From Bacteroidales bacterium (GTDB taxonomy: Bacteria; Bacteroidota; Bacteroidia; Bacteroidales; P3), in contig JAISIA010000089.1 in assembly GCA_031262295.1 (NCBI GenBank), forward strand, positions 1-49,727: a stretch of DNA of 49,727 nt, read 5' to 3'. The translations under genes and the position numbers were made by a program. The notes below the pieces were generated by a model. It was not told the DNA's origin and searched no databases. It saw nothing but the letters and a program-made list of their open reading frames with translations. Positions 8,624 to 18,100 of this stretch are shown here, one piece after another. Within the stretch, counting starts at the first letter, position 1. Each line of letters begins with the position of its first letter.

Positions 8624-9700
8624 ATGAACCAAAAGAAACTTATCTTGGCAATAAATCCAGGATCTACCTCAACAAAGATTGCAGTCTATGATGCAAACGA
8701 ACAATTATTCATTACCACTATTCGTCATTCAGCTGAGGAATTAGCACCTTATGAAAAGGTTGCTCAACAATATGAATTTAGGAAAGGATTAATATTGGAA
8801 GAAGTAAGTAAGGCTAATTTTGATTTAAATGAGTTTAAGGTTATAATAGGTAGAGGTGGATTAATTCGTCCTGTTGCCTCTGGTATATGGAATGTAAATG
8901 AAAAGATGCTTGAAGATTTGCGTAATGGATTAGGAGGAGAACATGCATCTAATCTTGGAGGATTGATAGCTTTTGATATTGCAAGTAAGATTCCCGGAGC
9001 AAAGGCAGTAATTGCAGACCCTGTTGTTGTGGATGAATTAAATGATATTGCAAGAGTAAGTGGTCATCCTTTAATGCCACGAAAGAGTGTATTTCATGCC
9101 CTAAATCAAAAAGCTATTGCAAGACGATTGGCAAAAGATTTAAATAAAAATTATGAAGACTTAAACCTAATAGGTGTGCATTTGGGAGGAGGAATAAGTG
9201 TTGGAGCACATCAAAAAGGGAAAGTTATTGATGTAAATCAAGCATTGGATGGAGATGGTCCTTTTTCTCCTGAAAGAACAGGAAGTTTGCCGGTAAATGA
9301 ATTAGTTTCTTTGTGTTTTAGTGGAAAATATTCAGAAAAGGAAATTAGAAAATTCCTTGTTGGACAAGGAGGATATGTTGCTTATTTAGGAACTAATGAT
9401 GCTCAAAAGGTGGAATTAGCAGCCAAGGATGGTGATGAAAAAGCTTCTTTTATACAAAAGGCAATGGCTTATCAAATTTCAAAAGAGATAGGAGCTATGG
9501 CAACAGTACTAAAAGGGAAGGTGGATGCAATATTCTTTACAGGCGGAATAGCATATAGCAAGGATTTTGTTGAATTATTAAAAGAAAGAACATCATTTAT
9601 TGCACCTATACATATTTATCCGGGAGAGGATGAAATGGGAGCATTAGCACAAAATGCCCTAATGTTGATTGATGGAGTGGCAAAAAGTATGGAATACTAA
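8624..9700 (+). CDS. buk: Butyrate kinase
   Basis: 358 residues, the usual length for butyrate kinase and shorter than acetate kinase. It shows NPGSTSTKIAVYD (11-23) at the phosphate-binding start, SVFHALNQKAIARR, HLGGGISVGAHQ (about 186-197), DGPFSPERTGSLP and a C-terminal FFTGGIAYS. The reaction is butyryl phosphate + ADP to butyrate + ATP, the last energy-yielding step of butyrate fermentation; branched-chain acyl phosphates are also possible substrates. The usual partner phosphate butyryltransferase (ptb) is not in this window. It stands alone between divergent and convergent minus-strand genes. Confidence 0.9.
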   Translation: MNQKKLILAINPGSTSTKIAVYDANEQLFITTIRHSAEELAPYEKVAQQYEFRKGLILEEVSKANFDLNEFKVIIGRGGLIRPVASGIWNVNEKMLEDLRNGLGGEHASNLGGLIAFDIASKIPGAKAVIADPVVVDELNDIARVSGHPLMPRKSVFHALNQKAIARRLAKDLNKNYEDLNLIGVHLGGGISVGAHQKGKVIDVNQALDGDGPFSPERTGSLPVNELVSLCFSGKYSEKEIRKFLVGQGGYVAYLGTNDAQKVELAAKDGDEKASFIQKAMAYQISKEIGAMATVLKGKVDAIFFTGGIAYSKDFVELLKERTSFIAPIHIYPGEDEMGALAQNALMLIDGVAKSMEY

Positions 9701-9779
9701 TTTTGCAAAAAAAAGAAAGAATTAATATTGTAATTTTTAAAGTTAATAGTCAATATAAAAATTAAAGGTGGGGAAGATA

Positions 9780-10589
9780 TTAAAAGAATATCTTCTCTGC
9801 GTTTAATGAGGTTCTCTCTGCTACTTCTTCTATTGAAATATTCTTAATTTGAGATACCTTTTGTGCAATTATAGGTATTAAACTACTATCATTTCTTTGT
9901 CCTCTAAAAGGAGTAGGTGCAAGATAAGGAGCATCGGTTTCCAAAACAATATCATCTATATCTAAATTTTCAACAACACTAACTAAGTGTGCATTCTTAA
10001 AAGTTACAACTCCGCCTATTCCTATCTTAAAACCAAGTTCTATTGCCTTTTTTGCCTGATTAATATCTCCCGAAAAACAATGAAATATTCCCTTGTATGG
10101 TTTTTCTCCTAATATTTTTTTATCATCATTCTCCAAAGGAGAGTAATTCTTATACTTATTCAAACTCATTAATGCCTCATCAAATCCCTTTCTTATGTGG
10201 AGTATTAAAGGAAGATTTCTTTTCTTTGCCCACACAATTTGCATTTGAAAAGCCTCTATTTGTTCATTAATAAAGGTCTTATCCCAATAAAGATCAATTC
10301 CAACTTCACCAATGGCATAGAATTTCTCCTTTTCAAAATAGGTTTCAAGAATTTCTAATTGCTTTTTAAAGTCTTCCTTAATTGAAGAGGGATGAATGCC
10401 TATCATTGGATAGAAATTCTCATACTTTTTGCATAAGTTTAGCATCGGTTCAATGGAAGAAACATCTATGTTTGGCAGAAAAAACTTTTCTACCTTATTT
10501 TCTTTTGCCTTTAAAATAAGACTTTCAATTTCTTGTTTTGGGAAACTTTCTTCTAAATAAAGATGAGTGTGGGTGTCTATAAAATACAT
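9780..10589 (-). CDS. tatD: TatD family metal-dependent hydrolase
   Basis: 269 residues from the chosen ATG. FIDTHTHLYL at the N-terminus gives the first two metal-binding histidines. Also seen are IGEVGIDLYWD, LPLILHIRKGFDEAL, FHCFSGD and LETDAPYLAP (the C-terminal metal Asp), and RGQRNDS. The family acts as a Mg-dependent DNase or 3'-5' exonuclease. A longer reading begins with TTG at 10604, but that codon lies in the T-tract of the rpsT terminator, so the ATG at 10589 is preferred. It converges with buk. Confidence 0.9.
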   Translation of the reverse strand: MYFIDTHTHLYLEESFPKQEIESLILKAKENKVEKFFLPNIDVSSIEPMLNLCKKYENFYPMIGIHPSSIKEDFKKQLEILETYFEKEKFYAIGEVGIDLYWDKTFINEQIEAFQMQIVWAKKRNLPLILHIRKGFDEALMSLNKYKNYSPLENDDKKILGEKPYKGIFHCFSGDINQAKKAIELGFKIGIGGVVTFKNAHLVSVVENLDIDDIVLETDAPYLAPTPFRGQRNDSSLIPIIAQKVSQIKNISIEEVAERTSLNAEKIFF

Positions 10590-10602
10590 AATAATATAAT
10601 AC

Positions 10603-10634
10603 AAAAAAAGCCCTACCTTTTATAAGGAAGGGCT
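10603..10634 (-). terminator. rpsT terminator
   Basis: The 11-bp arms AGCCCTTCCTT and AAGGTAGGGCT (one mismatch) with an ATAA loop on the minus strand are followed by seven T residues. It lies directly after rpsT and just before the tatD start. Confidence 0.85.
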
Positions 10635-10654
10635 TATATTAGAATTAAAATCTC

Positions 10655-10906
10655 TTACAATGTTGCAATCTTTTTCATACATTTAGATTTAAGGTTTGAA
10701 GCCTTGTTCTTATGTATTACAGAACGTTTAGCCAACCTATCTATTGATGAAATCAGTTTTGGAAGTTTTTCTTCTGCCATAGCCTTATCTTCCAAAGCAC
10801 GGAAATCCCTTAGAGCATTACGCATTGTTTTTGCATAATAACGATTTGCTATCCTCTTCTTTTCGTTTGAACGAATCCTCTTTATTGAACTCTTATGATT
10901 TGCCAT
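10655..10906 (-). CDS. rpsT: 30S ribosomal protein S20
   Basis: 83 residues, rich in Lys and Arg. It starts [20 protein letters not shown], with the S20 signature continuing as [18 protein letters not shown], and ends [20 protein letters not shown]20 binds 16S rRNA early in 30S assembly. It follows tRNA-Glu on the same strand with only a 33-nt gap, so the two are probably on one transcript, and a strong terminator follows. Confidence 0.97.
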   Translation of the reverse strand: MANHKSSIKRIRSNEKKRIANRYYAKTMRNALRDFRALEDKAMAEEKLPKLISSIDRLAKRSVIHKNKASNLKSKCMKKIATL

Positions 10907-10939
10907 ATTTTATTTTTTTCTATACATTAATGTAATAGT

Positions 10940-11013
10940 ACCCCGTAGGGGATTCGAACCCCTGATTTCAAGAATGAAAATCTTGCGTCCTAGGCCAACT
11001 AGACGAACGGGGC
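10940..11013 (-). tRNA. tRNA-Glu (anticodon TTC)
   Basis: On the minus strand the acceptor arms GCCCCGT and ACGGGGT pair. The anticodon arm is CAAGA-TTTTCAT-TCTTG with anticodon TTC, and the T arm reads AGGGGTTCGAATCCCCT. No CCA is encoded. A TACTTTTG -7 box lies upstream at 11043-11036, and rpsT follows. Confidence 0.95.
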
Positions 11014-11035
11014 GTTTAGTTGTTTTTAGCGGTTG

Positions 11036-11043
11036 CAAAAGTA
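11036..11043 (-). promoter_or_regulatory. -7 promoter element for tRNA-Glu and rpsT
   Basis: TACTTTTG on the minus strand, 23 nt before the tRNA 5' end, matches TAnnTTTG. Confidence 0.55.
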
Positions 11044-11111
11044 CAACCTTTTTAATTATTACCAAACTTTTATGATTAAAATATTGTTTTTTTTATAACT
11101 TTTTTTGTTTT

Positions 11112-11771
11112 TTAATCATTATCTTGCTTAAACTCAAATCCTAATCTTTTTCCTGTAATTTGTTTTTTTGTTGATTGATTTGTTATAATTTCTCCCAATG
11201 TTGTTAGTTTTACCTCGTCAAAAGGAGGAACTAATAGGTCAAAACTATTAACATATTTCATTGAAGAAACTAAAATATTTTCTATTGCATCATTATCTAA
11301 AATGGAATTGTGAAAACTTGTATATATAACTCCAACTTCACGTTTGCCTTCAATAAAATAGTGATTATCCTTATTTACAAATATCCTCCCAATCAAATAA
11401 CCCAAGTCGGAATCCCTATTATAATCCAAAGAATCTGAAAGAAAATTATATATATTTATCAAACCACAATATGACCTTTGTTCATCTTCCTTTATGTATG
11501 ACTGCTTCATAACTGGATGCAATCTTGGAAACTCAAACATATTTGTATGTTGCATAAACACCAATGTATCTGAACCGAAACTCAACTTAAATTCAAAGTC
11601 ACCCTTTCTTTCAAAACGGCAATTACTTATTGGATGAGTTTTGTTCAATTTATATGCAATATCCTTAGAATATTCTTTAAATTGAGAAAAAGCCCTCTGA
11701 GTTTTTTCCAAAACAAGTTTATTCAATTTAGCTTTTTCACTAATAAGATTGCCTATTTCATCATATTCCAT
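11112..11771 (-). CDS. Conserved hypothetical protein
   Basis: 219 residues, with no signal peptide, membrane segment or enzyme motif that I recognise. The N-terminal third is mostly charged helix (EKAKLNKLVLEKTQRAFSQFKEY), the middle has strand-like segments (DFEFKLSFGSDTLVFMQ), and YCGLINIYNFLSDSLDYNRDSD looks like a conserved core. Codon use matches its neighbours and a TACCTTTG box at 11832-11825 precedes it, so it is a real gene. Its 3' end faces tRNA-Glu on the same strand, 98 nt away. It looks like a cytoplasmic protein of a Bacteroidales-restricted family; I assign no function. Confidence 0.75.
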   Translation of the reverse strand: MEYDEIGNLISEKAKLNKLVLEKTQRAFSQFKEYSKDIAYKLNKTHPISNCRFERKGDFEFKLSFGSDTLVFMQHTNMFEFPRLHPVMKQSYIKEDEQRSYCGLINIYNFLSDSLDYNRDSDLGYLIGRIFVNKDNHYFIEGKREVGVIYTSFHNSILDNDAIENILVSSMKYVNSFDLLVPPFDEVKLTTLGEIITNQSTKKQITGKRLGFEFKQDND

Positions 11772-11824
11772 TTTTATTCTCTTTTTATTATTATTGTAAA
11801 ATAATCATAATTTTTTTTATTTTG

Positions 11825-11832
11825 CAAAGGTA
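11825..11832 (-). promoter_or_regulatory. -7 promoter element for the 11.1-11.8 kb gene
   Basis: TACCTTTG on the minus strand lies about 54 nt before the ATG and matches TAnnTTTG. Confidence 0.5.
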
Positions 11833-12262
11833 TTAATATTTTTTATAGTTTAAAAATTTAAGTATTTTTCATAAAAATCACGGGGCATAACGGGCTGTCT
11901 TACCCTGAAAAAAGTTGACTCCTAAAACGAAGATTAAAAAAATTAAAACAAGGATAATTTTCTATGTAAATGCAATAAATACCAATCAATTCCACAAATT
12001 AAAAACCTAAAATGTTAGATTTTCAAAAATATTTAACATTCTTCGCCCAAAAAAACACCCCTTTTTTAACACTTTAGTAAATTTTTTCGCCAAAATTTAA
12101 CATTTTTTAACATTTCATTCAAAATTTCAATTTTTACTATTCAAAAATTTGTTAAAATTTTTCAAAATTATTAATTCATTAATTCTCAACATAATCTAAG
12201 CAAATTTCAATCCATTTTTCTAAATTTTTCATTAAAAAAAACAAATTCTAATTTTTAAAGAA

Positions 12263-12346
12263 AAAAACGAAGATTTCTCCAAATAAAACGCTGTTTTATT
12301 TTGCTAAAACGAAGAAATAATTTTCTAAAACGAAGAAATAATTTTT
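12263..12346 (+). repeat. 21-bp tandem repeat array, 4 units (in copy A)
   Basis: Four adjacent 21-nt units: a diverged first unit, then a GCTG variant (TAAAACGCTG then TTTTATTTTGC), then two standard units TAAAACGAAG then AAATAATTTTY. The order is the same as in copy B. Confidence 0.9.
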
Positions 12347-12400
12347 ATAAAATCTTGTTTTTATTTTATTAAATTATTAATATATAAATATATAACCAGA

Positions 12401-12434
12401 CTTCCGTTAGGAAAAATAAAGGTCGGTTGCCGAC
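12401..12434 (+). repeat. Double-hairpin palindromic element
   Basis: A TCC-GTTA-GGA hairpin, an A-rich spacer, then GTCGG-TTG-CCGAC. Full-strength copies with the same second stem are at 25214, 32151 and 49692. Confidence 0.85.
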
Positions 12435-12489
12435 AAATAAGTTGTGGGGGAATTTCTATGCCTTTTGCCATAAAAGAAACTTTGATTGG

Positions 12490-12521
12490 CAAAGATACAA
12501 AAAAGATTTGATAAATGCAAA
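12490..12521 (-). promoter_or_regulatory. Conserved promoter of composite repeat A
   Basis: On the minus strand TTTG (12521-12518), exactly 20 nt, then TATCTTTG (12497-12490). This is a full match to the Bacteroidetes promoter and points into the repeat, away from any nearby start codon. Copies B and C keep the same spacing with different spacer sequence. Confidence 0.65.
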
Positions 12522-12548
12522 TGGGAAATTTCAGTTTTGAAATTTGGA

Positions 12549-12578
12549 ATTTAACATTTGAAGAAAAAAATGTTAAAT
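12549..12578. repeat. AT-only inverted repeat upstream of the copy A promoter
   Basis: Perfect 11-bp arms ATTTAACATTT and AAATGTTAAAT are separated by 8 nt. The same arms and spacing occur in copies B and C. No T-tract follows, so it is more likely a protein-binding site than a terminator. Confidence 0.75.
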
Positions 12579-12746
12579 ATTTTTTGAAATTACATTTTTC
12601 ATATATCAAAACAATGGTATTCATTTTCTTGTCTATATGATATTATACACAAATAATGGTAATTTATATAAAAAACAATACGGGAAAAGAGATAAATTCG
12701 CTTATTATTGATTATTTTATGTAATTCCCTTTGCGGATTATCCCTA

Positions 12747-12813
12747 TTGAATTAGGATAAAACAAAAGTTGGTTGCTGATTTCCGTAAGGACTAATAAAA
12801 GCCTGTTGCAGGC
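12747..12813 (+). repeat. Two adjacent double-hairpin palindromic elements
   Basis: The left copy (12747-12780) is diverged and ends GTTGG-TTG-CTGAT, which can pair only through G-U wobbles as RNA. The right copy (12780-12813) has TCC-GTAA-GGA and GCCTG-TTG-CAGGC, a different but fully paired second stem with the same TTG loop. Between copy A and this site (12601-12746) I see nothing but AT-rich DNA. Confidence 0.75.
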
Positions 12814-12823
12814 AAATAAAACA

Positions 12824-12858
12824 AAAGACGCCTCCCTAATTAATAGAGAGGCGTCTTT
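12824..12858. terminator. Terminator after the S46 peptidase gene
   Basis: Perfect arms AAAGACGCCTC and GAGGCGTCTTT with a 13-nt loop are followed on the minus strand by TTGTTTTATTT. It lies 30 nt after the peptidase stop codon. Confidence 0.85.
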
Positions 12859-12888
12859 ATTTTACATGATAACAATAAGATTATCTGT

Positions 12889-15039
12889 TTATTTTATTAT
12901 AGTCATTTCATCTATAAGATTCTTTGCTCCTGCAAATTTATCTATAATAAACATTACATAGCGTATATCAACATTAATGCAACGTTGCAATTGAGGATTA
13001 AAAGCTATATTTCCACTCATTGCTTCCCAATTCCCATCAAAGGCAATACCAATTAATTCTCCCCTACCATTAATTACAGGAGAACCAGAATTACCTCCTG
13101 TAATATCATTATTTGTTATAAAAGCTACGGGCACTGTATTATCAACTCCATAACGACCATAGTCCTTATTTTTGTGAAGAGTCTTTAATTTTTCTGGTAT
13201 AGTAAATTCCCAAGATGTAGAATCTTCCTTTTGGAACATTCCTTCAAGGGTTGTATAGTATTTATATGTAATACCATCCTTTGGTTCATAGTCCTTAACC
13301 TGTCCATAAGTATAACGAATAGTTAGGTTAGCATCAGGAGCAAAAGCCTTATCTTTATCCATCTCCATTATTCCTTTTACAAATAGACGATTTGCCTTAT
13401 TTAATTCTAAGGCTGCATCAGCAGAAGATGATATTTTTTCATTTGCATTATTAACAAAATCTTGATATAAAAGGAATATAGGATCATTTTCTATTATGTT
13501 GAAATCAGGATTTTCCAATAGGTTATATGCCTTTTTTTCATCTAACATATTTGAGTTTTTAAATATATCTTCTGATATTTTGGTAAAGTCATATTTATAA
13601 GCAAAAGCCTTGTCTAAGAAATTTTCACTTTGATATTTACAAGGCACATTATGAAAAAATACTTCTAAGCCTGCGGCAAGAAGTTTTTCTTCTGTTTCTT
13701 TATTAAAGTCTTTAAATATGGTTTGAAGTGTTTCTTTTACTTTTTGAGCTAAAAGTTTTGCCTTATCGGAATTTCCATTTTCTTTTAATTCTCTATTTAA
13801 TGGAGAAAAAGCTCTTGCAATAGCAGCAGAGGAAGTTCCTCTTAGGAATGCTTCATTTGTAAATACACGTAGATAATCGTATTTATTTGTTATATCTGAA
13901 TACTTCTCCAAATTGGAAAGAACATCCTTATATTCTTCTCTTTGTTTTGGATTTTCATTTATCCATTTTGCAAAACGATTCTCTAAGTTTTTCTTTGTTG
14001 AATATACGTCTAAGTCCTCTAAACACTTTGTTTGTCCAATATAATACTTCCAATAATTTGAAAGTTGTGCAAATTTACTTGCATATTGTATTCTTACCTT
14101 AGGGTCCTTATTCATATCTTCTTCCATAACATTACGCAATGCTTCTCTTGCAGTAACTACTGATGGATTATAAACATTTATTGCTTGCTTTACTCCAAAG
14201 GAAGTCATAAAACGTTCTGTTGTTCCGGGAAAACCTATTATCATAGCAAAGTCATTTGGCTTTACACCCTTTAATGATATTGGTAAATGATGTTTTGGTT
14301 TTAAAGGAACATTATCTTTTGAGTATTCTGCTGGCTTATTATTCTTATCAGCATAAACTCTAAACATTGAAAAGTCTCCTGTGTGACGAGGCCACATCCA
14401 GTTATCTGTATCTGATCCAAACTTTCCTATTGATGAAGGTGGAGCACCAACTAAACGAACATCTTTGTATATTTGATATACAAATAATATGTATTGATTG
14501 CCATCAAACATTGGCATAACTTGTGCAGAGTATCCATTATCTTTTTGAGCATTTTCTACAATTTCCTTAGAGTTTTTTCTAACTATATCTCTACGATCTT
14601 GCTCAGAAGTATTATTATCTACTCCTTTTAATACTTGTAAAGAAACATCCTCCATTCTAATTAGGAACTTTGCTGTTAGACCTGGACAAGGTAATTCTTC
14701 TTCTTTTGAATATGCCCAAAAGCCATTTGACAGATAGTCGTGCTCAATTGTTGAGTGCTCTTGAATTTGAGGATAACCACAATGATGATTTGTAAGTAAT
14801 AGTCCTTCATTTGAAACTATTTCTCCTGTACATCCTCTTCCGAATTGTATTACTGCATCTTTTAATGAGGCATTATTAATGTCATATATCTGTTTAGGTG
14901 TTAGTTTTAAGCCTTCGGCTTTCATTTGTTTATAGGTTTGTTTATCTAAAAACATAAGTAACCACATTCCTTCATCAGCCCACGCCATAGGTGAGAAGGC
15001 AAATAATCCCATTAAAAGGATAAGAATTGTTTTTTTCAT
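12889..15039 (-). CDS. S46 family dipeptidyl peptidase (DPP7-like)
   Basis: 716 residues, the normal S46 length. A Sec signal peptide (1-21, cleaved near WADEG) sends it to the periplasm. The chymotrypsin-like triad is visible as His86 in LLTNHHCGY, Asp in WMWPRHTGDF (about 215-224) and Ser in GGNSGSP. It removes dipeptides from free N-termini, supporting growth on peptides. The specificity residue after the Ser site is Gly (AFDGNWEAMSG), as in Porphyromonas DPP7, which prefers hydrophobic P1; DPP11, which prefers Asp/Glu, has Arg there (FDRNWE). It is followed by a strong terminator and looks monocistronic. Confidence 0.95.
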   Translation of the reverse strand: MKKTILILLMGLFAFSPMAWADEGMWLLMFLDKQTYKQMKAEGLKLTPKQIYDINNASLKDAVIQFGRGCTGEIVSNEGLLLTNHHCGYPQIQEHSTIEHDYLSNGFWAYSKEEELPCPGLTAKFLIRMEDVSLQVLKGVDNNTSEQDRRDIVRKNSKEIVENAQKDNGYSAQVMPMFDGNQYILFVYQIYKDVRLVGAPPSSIGKFGSDTDNWMWPRHTGDFSMFRVYADKNNKPAEYSKDNVPLKPKHHLPISLKGVKPNDFAMIIGFPGTTERFMTSFGVKQAINVYNPSVVTAREALRNVMEEDMNKDPKVRIQYASKFAQLSNYWKYYIGQTKCLEDLDVYSTKKNLENRFAKWINENPKQREEYKDVLSNLEKYSDITNKYDYLRVFTNEAFLRGTSSAAIARAFSPLNRELKENGNSDKAKLLAQKVKETLQTIFKDFNKETEEKLLAAGLEVFFHNVPCKYQSENFLDKAFAYKYDFTKISEDIFKNSNMLDEKKAYNLLENPDFNIIENDPIFLLYQDFVNNANEKISSSADAALELNKANRLFVKGIMEMDKDKAFAPDANLTIRYTYGQVKDYEPKDGITYKYYTTLEGMFQKEDSTSWEFTIPEKLKTLHKNKDYGRYGVDNTVPVAFITNNDITGGNSGSPVINGRGELIGIAFDGNWEAMSGNIAFNPQLQRCINVDIRYVMFIIDKFAGAKNLIDEMTIIK

Positions 15040-15110
15040 CTTAAAAAATATTTATTTAATTGTTATTTGTTATTAAATTCTTGTTTTGTCCACAACCGAT
15101 TTTTATTTTC

Positions 15111-18100
15111 CTAACGAAAGGTTCGTTTTTTTCTCTTAAAAATATCTGCAAAAGTATCATATTCTTTTTTATAAGTTAAACCTACTCCTTGTGTGTATGG
15201 AGTAACATTATATTTTGTAAAATCATTAGCATTTGAACGATTAAATGTTTTTATACGGAAATTATCTGTAATTTTATATTCTACATTTATATCACCTAAA
15301 AAATTGGAAGCCTCAGATGCTTGTTCTTGTGTTTTTCCTCCGAAAACGGAATTAAATTCTATATCAAAATTACCTATACTTTTAGATAGATTTAAATCTA
15401 CTTGATCCCCTACTATCTCTGTTCCCTGAACATAATTTAATCCCACATCTACAAATGTCACCATATTGGAAAGAGCACCTGATAATTGACCAAAGGCAAT
15501 ATCAAAAGCCTGAGAACCTAAATCCATTGAAGAAAGAGAATTTTCTATTCCTCCTGAAGAGGATGCAAATTGACGAAATACTAAAAGATTGAATGTTTGG
15601 TCTATCATTTGTTTTTCATCATTCCTATCTATATACATAAACAATTCGTCAATTGTTTGCTGGTCGGTGTTAGGAAGTTTAATATCAAATTTCGGAACAG
15701 GGTTTAGCATTTGTCCTGTTAGTAGGATTATACTTTGAACATCAACAGGCTTATTATATTTTTCTGAACCTAAAACTGGAGCTAATGAAGCCTTAGTTTT
15801 ATATACAGCACTTAAATTTAAATAGGCATTTGTTGGATTACCATTAAATTGTATTGTTCCTCCCTTTTCTATAACAAAGACTTTTTCTATAAGACTCATA
15901 AGATTTAATCCAAATGTTCCGCTTCCAACATTTACTGTGCCGAACATATCAAAATTACCCTTATTGTCTATATTTATATTAAGTTCTCCTTCTCCTGATG
16001 CTTTTAGTTCTCCTCCAATATTACTAAAATTCATTGGTATGTCTATAACTGCATCTTGTGTTACTTTTAAATTAACAGCAACTTTTAAATCCATTGATTT
16101 TTTAATTGCATCATCTAAATTTTGGATTGTATCTTGTAAAATGTTTATAGTGTCATTAGTGACAAATCTTATAAAGGAGTTGTTTTGAAGACTTGTTTTG
16201 CTTGATATAGGTATTACAAGTTTTGTTCCTTTCTCTGTTTGAGCATCAACACTAATTGTTAATGAAGAAGGAGAACCAAAAATTGTTGCTCTTGCAGAGG
16301 CATAAGCCTCTCCGTAATACATCTGAGCAGAATGTGCATTGGTGTTAAGTATTTTTATCTTATCAGCTACTGCAATTAAATCAATATAGAAGTCTTCAAA
16401 TTGTTTATGTCTTATTTGTCCATCTACATTAAGTTTATTTTTGTTTTGGTCTGTAAGAAGAAAATTATTGAGAATAAACTTATCGTTATTCAATATAATG
16501 GTGTCAGAAAAATAGTATGTGCTGTTGATTAAATCTATCTTTATTTCTCCATTTTTAGTCATTAGTTCCCCTTCAATACTTGGATTATTGAACATACCCT
16601 TAATTTTAATATCTTTTCCGCTTATTTGTCCTGAAAGTTTTGAAGAAAAACTTTCCAAGAATCTTTCAATAACAGAAAGATTAAAGTCATTAAGACTAAG
16701 AGTAAGGTCCATATTATTTGTTTTGCTCTTAGGGAATATAAATCCACTTATATTTAAAGGCATATTTTGTTTTTTGTCCTCTCCCTTATATAGCATATTT
16801 ATATCTATGAAAAAATCCTCATTACTTACATTGTTTTTAACATTTAAATTACAAGAGCCAAGATAATTTTCATTTAATACAAGATTATCTATTGTAAGGT
16901 CAGAACTTATCATCATATCTTTAAACAAACTTCTAAACTTTATTGTTTTGTTTAAATTACCTTCAAGCTCTATGTTAGCACCTTTTAGAAGAGGATTAAA
17001 AAAACCTATATCCACATTTTTAAACTCCACCCCTATCTCATCTTCATTTCTTTCTGACGCGTATCCATTTATTATTATTCTTTGCTTATCTTTATTTAGA
17101 GCAAAATTTAATAGAGATAGTTTATTTCCATTATATGCTAAGGCATTATTAGGGTCAATTCCTATTTGTTCCCCAAGAATTTTCACAAAGGAGTTATTAA
17201 AACTACCTTGAATATTATCTTTGGATATTATTGAATTAAATGAAATATTCCCCATAGTTGCAAAAGAATCCTTTTGGTCATTAAACTTTAAAAGCAGGTT
17301 GAATTTATTTTCATTTGTTGTAATATCTGCATTTATATTACTTATATATAGGCTATCTAAAAAGAAAATATTCCTTAGTACTAAATTTGTTTTGAGATCT
17401 TGATTATCTATAATTGCAGAAAGATTTACATTATCAAATATAAGAGATTTATCTATTGAAACCTTATTTGTATTTAAATTTATTTTGAATCCTCTACTAT
17501 TTGAATTTGCTATTGAAACAAATGTATTATCACTTATATCAATATTTGGAGCAAATATATTTAGAATAGAATTTATATCCTTTATATTTGCATAAAAACT
17601 AAATGTGCTTTTTAATTTATAATCTGTATTTATTGTATCATTAATTATTTCTTTTTCTTCTTTGTTCTTAGATAGGAATGTAAGAGAAGGGATATATTTT
17701 TTAGTTATATAGGAAATATCTTCTACTAATTCATCATAGAAGAATTTACCCACCATTGTTGCATTTAATATGTCGGAATATATAACAAGGGAATTGCTAC
17801 TATCTTCCTTTGTACTTGTTTGTATGTTTAGACGTTTTAGTATTAGGGGGTCTTTATTATTACTTTTAAATGTAAGATCTCTTAATCCAAGATTTCCTCT
17901 AAGAGAGTGAAAATTTAAATCCTGTATGTCTGCAATAAGTTCTCCTGATATTGAAGTTGTAGAATCTGCAATATTAAAAAGTTTAAGTTTTGTTGGATTT
18001 ATATTAGAAAATGTTGCATCTGCATAAAGTGTTTTCTTTTCTCCTAAGGAGTAATCTCCTGAAAGATTAACATTAGAAGAATCATCTTTTAGATTTAATT

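Larger units (their letters stand above)
11925..12600 (-). repeat. Composite intergenic repeat, copy A
   Basis: About 680 nt of non-coding DNA shared with 32015-32600 (copy B, same orientation), 39195-39720 (copy C, reversed) and 49486-49727 (copy D, truncated). Plus-strand order of modules: a lead segment with ATTCCACAAAT; a block rich in TTAACATTT; a segment containing CAATCCATTTTTCTAAATTT; a 21-bp repeat array (12263-12346); a palindrome (12401-12434); a minus-strand promoter (12521-12490); and an inverted repeat (12549-12578). Strand is assigned from the promoter. A possible 87-residue reading frame at 12361-12624 cuts through these modules and is not credible as a gene. Confidence 0.8.

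Noticed and set aside
12361-12624. Minus-strand 87-residue open frame
   Set aside because: It runs across the palindrome, the promoter and the inverted repeat of composite copy A. Copy B does not keep a matching frame, and the protein has low-complexity composition.
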